Source: an uncultured Ruaniaceae bacterium (GTDB taxonomy: Bacteria > Actinomycetota > Actinomycetes > Actinomycetales > Beutenbergiaceae). From it: a stretch of DNA of 8,821 nt. The notes under the pieces were generated by a model. It was given only the letters and a program-made list of their open reading frames with translations. It did not search any database and was not told the origin of the DNA. Shown here piece by piece: positions 7,147 through 8,821 of this stretch. The position numbers were made by a program, and so were the translations under genes. Position 1 is the stretch's first letter. Each line of letters begins with the position of its first letter. The DNA lies in the NCBI GenBank assembly GCA_938004115.1, contig CALKWS010000255.1, positions 1 through 8,821 on the forward strand. The letters run 5' to 3'.

Positions 7147-8258
7147 GGACGCCTGCCCGCCCCCCGGACCGGGTGGGCACATGGCCGGTGCTGCGGGGAT
7201 GGCCCCGCTCCCCCGGTCACGCGTTGCTGGAGGTGCAGAGCCCCTCCGGGCCCCGCGGCGCGCAATGGTGGGCCGCCGCCGACGCCGGACGCGAAGCGGC
7301 CCGGCAGACCCCCGGGGCGGACCTGGTGGGCACGGTGCTAGTGCATCCCGGCGACCAAGACCCGGCACTGCCCCGGTTCGCCGACCGGTTGGCGGCCGGT
7401 GAGCACGTGGTGGTGCACCGGCCCGGCCGACGGGCGGTGCTGCGCGCCGACCGGCCCGGTGCCCCGTTCACCAAGGTGACTCGCCGCCGTCGTGCGCTGG
7501 ATGCGGTGACCCGTCACCGCAGCGTGCAGCAGGTGCTGGGCCGGGCCGCCGCCGTGGCGCCCATCGTGGACCACGGCCCGGACTGGATGAGCCTGGGTGC
7601 ACTACCCGGGCGCACCCTGCTGCAGATGGGGCAGGATCCCGCCGTCAGCGACGCCGACCTGGCCGGGGCGTGGCACATGCTCGGCCGGGCGCTGCGCCCC
7701 CTGCACGCCGCCGGCCCGGCCCGCGCCCCCGAGCTCACCGCCCGTCACGATGCCGCCGCGGAAGTCGCCACCACCCGGTCGTGGCTGGACCCGGTGCTCA
7801 CCTGGGGGTTACTGCCCGAACCCGCCCCGGGCCGGATCGAGGCGTTGCTCGCCGGTCTGGACCGTGCGTGCCCCGGCCCGGTGCGCACCGGGCTGTTGCA
7901 CCGCGATCTGCATGATCAGCAGGTGCTCATCGACGCCGGCGGCCGGCGGGCCGGTCTGCTGGACCTGGACACCGCCGCCTGGGGCGAACCAGCGCTGGAT
8001 ATCGGCAACGTACTGGCCCACCTGGACCTGCGCGTGCGTCAGGACCTGCTCACGCCGTGGCGCGCGCGAGCGGCCCGCACCGCGTTCCTGGGAGCATTGG
8101 AACCCGACCGGGTCACCCGGTCGCGTGTGGACGCCTACCTCACCGCTGCCCGATTGCGACTGTGCGCGGTGTACGCCTTGCGCCCGCGGTGGCGGTCGCT
8201 GGCGGTGGAGATGTTCACCGAACTGACGTCCTCACAGTCACCCCCGCAGGGCCCGTGA
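7143..8258 (+). CDS. Second APH-fold phosphotransferase
   Basis: Phosphotransferase of 371 residues, only distantly similar to the preceding one. The catalytic loop is LLHRDLHDQQVLID (251-264), with His253, Arg254 and Asp255. Gln260 stands where Asn is usual. The metal-binding segment is LLDLDTAAWGEPALDIGNVL (272-291), with Asp274 and Asp276. The N-lobe has VVHRPGRRAVLRADRPGAPF (90-109), then Thr110-Lys111-Val112. Its HRPGRR hairpin lines up with the second RYKPARR block of the upstream kinase, and Lys111 is the likely beta-3 lysine. The first 85 residues are not recognised. The frame is open back to a GTG at 7101, but ATG 7143 is preferred because it gives the ATGA overlap. Only a weak GGGGG (7134-7138) precedes it, so translation may depend on coupling. 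It is the last gene of the cluster. Substrate unknown. Confidence 0.8.
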   Translation: MRTPARPPDRVGTWPVLRGWPRSPGHALLEVQSPSGPRGAQWWAAADAGREAARQTPGADLVGTVLVHPGDQDPALPRFADRLAAGEHVVVHRPGRRAVLRADRPGAPFTKVTRRRRALDAVTRHRSVQQVLGRAAAVAPIVDHGPDWMSLGALPGRTLLQMGQDPAVSDADLAGAWHMLGRALRPLHAAGPARAPELTARHDAAAEVATTRSWLDPVLTWGLLPEPAPGRIEALLAGLDRACPGPVRTGLLHRDLHDQQVLIDAGGRRAGLLDLDTAAWGEPALDIGNVLAHLDLRVRQDLLTPWRARAARTAFLGALEPDRVTRSRVDAYLTAARLRLCAVYALRPRWRSLAVEMFTELTSSQSPPQGP

Positions 8259-8260
8259 TC

Positions 8261-8284
8261 GTCCCCGGGGGCCGGCCCGGGCAC
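8261..8284 (+). terminator. Possible T-less hairpin terminator
   Basis: CCCGGG at 8264-8269 and CCCGGG at 8276-8281 can pair across a 6-base GGCCGG loop, extended by GT/AC at the outer ends with one mismatch. It starts three bases after the last kinase stop. No T run follows, so it would be a hairpin-only terminator of the kind proposed for actinomycetes. The high GC content makes chance pairing likely. Confidence 0.3.
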
Positions 8285-8315
8285 CCGGAACTGAGCGCCG
8301 GGGTGGGATCGGCCG

Positions 8316-8330
8316 CTGGCTCGCAGCCGG
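8316..8330. repeat. Short inverted repeat upstream of dps
   Basis: CTGGCT at 8316-8321 and AGCCGG at 8325-8330 can pair with one G-U around a 3-base CGC loop. It sits where a -35 element would fall for the proposed dps -10 box, so it might be an operator. It could also be a second weak terminator hairpin for the operon. Chance is a real possibility at this GC content. Confidence 0.3.
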
Positions 8331-8343
8331 ACGGAGCGCGTCG

Positions 8344-8349
8344 TATCGT
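8344..8349 (+). promoter_or_regulatory. Candidate -10 box for leaderless dps transcript
   Basis: TATCGT matches TANNNT and ends exactly 6 bases before ATG 8356, the spacing that places transcription start on the A of the start codon. No Shine-Dalgarno sequence lies at a usable distance: the nearest GGAG, at 8333-8336, is 19 bases away. Together these suggest a leaderless mRNA, which is common in actinomycetes. No clear -35 sequence is visible. Confidence 0.5.
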
Positions 8350-8355
8350 CGGCCT

Positions 8356-8821
8356 ATGAGTACCGATAACGACACCCCGATCACCGCCCGTCCCGGCACC
8401 GGCTCCTACACGGTCCCCGGCCTGTCCCAGGAGGAGGGCACCAAGGTTGCCGAACTGCTCCAGGACCGGCTCAACGCGCTGAACGACCTGGCCCTGACGC
8501 TCAAGCACGTGCACTGGAACGTGGTGGGCCCGAACTTCATCGCCGTGCACGAGATGCTCGACCCGCACACCGATGAGGTCCGCGGCTACGTCGATGAGAC
8601 CGCCGAACGGATCGCGACGTTGGGTTCAGCACCCCTGGGCACCCCCGGGGAGATCGTGAAGAACCGTTCCTGGAGCGACTACAGCCTGAACCGGGCGACG
8701 ACGAACGAGCACCTGGGTGCCCTGAACGTGGTGTACGACGGGCTGATCGCCGAACACCGCGACGCCCAGCGTGCCGTGGCCGATGTGGACCCCATCACCG
8801 AGGACATGCTGATCGGCCAGA
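8356..8821 (+). CDS. dps: Dps family mini-ferritin, 3' end beyond window
   Basis: DNA protection protein of the ferritin superfamily, expected to assemble as a 12-subunit shell that oxidises and stores iron and shields DNA from oxidants. The 155 residues present include KHVHWNVVGPNFIAVHEMLD (50-69) and YVDETAERIATLG (78-90). The inter-subunit ferroxidase ligands are all present: His53, His65, Asp69, Asp80 and Glu84, with exactly the spacing of E. coli Dps (His51, His63, Asp67, Asp78, Glu82). The C-terminal DPITEDMLIGQ (145-155) is typical of the last helix, so only about 15 to 40 residues are probably missing at the right edge. The N-terminal 20 residues are short and not notably Lys-rich, so DNA binding through that tail is uncertain. 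ATG 8356 fits the leaderless promoter and begins the conserved fold at the right distance. A 97-base gap separates it from the kinases, so it is likely its own transcription unit. Confidence 0.93.
   Translation, partial: MSTDNDTPITARPGTGSYTVPGLSQEEGTKVAELLQDRLNALNDLALTLKHVHWNVVGPNFIAVHEMLDPHTDEVRGYVDETAERIATLGSAPLGTPGEIVKNRSWSDYSLNRATTNEHLGALNVVYDGLIAEHRDAQRAVADVDPITEDMLIGQ

Noticed and set aside
1..8821. tRNA, rRNA, CRISPR array, insertion sequence or attachment site
   Set aside because: No spaced repeat array, transposase motif, terminal inverted repeats or tRNA-like cloverleaf was seen on either strand. Gene coding is continuous and uniform in composition.

Overview
The window comes from a very GC-rich genome, roughly 70% or more by eye. 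Codons strongly favour C or G at the third position, GTG starts are used, and minus-strand shadow frames are long. These traits, and the gene families present, suggest a high-GC actinomycete (Actinomycetota). I cannot place it at genus level.

Layout: positions 1-177 hold no convincing gene but contain short repeats and a possible operator. Positions 178-8258 carry six plus-strand genes with no gaps. Every junction overlaps by 4 or 8 bases (8, 4, 4, 8, 4), so this looks like one translationally coupled operon. In order the genes encode a MurG/COG4671-like GT-B glycosyltransferase, a WcaL-like GT4 glycosyltransferase, a second GT4 glycosyltransferase, a complete ABC half-exporter (membrane domain plus ATPase domain), and two different APH/choline-kinase-fold phosphotransferases. 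After a 98-base gap with a weak hairpin, a Dps family mini-ferritin begins at 8356 and runs off the right edge. Its start lies exactly where a TANNNT -10 box would give a leaderless mRNA.

Working model (inference): the three glycosyltransferases build a short glycan or glycolipid in the cytoplasm or on the inner membrane face, the ABC exporter moves it or a precursor across the membrane, and the two kinases phosphorylate a sugar, polyol or the glycan itself. No nucleotide-sugar synthesis gene, priming transferase, polymerase or regulator is visible, so the product cannot be named. The main point of interest is the coupling of three GT-B enzymes, one exporter and two divergent kinases that share the same Asn-to-Gln change in the catalytic loop. 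Dps is probably a separate stress-response transcription unit.
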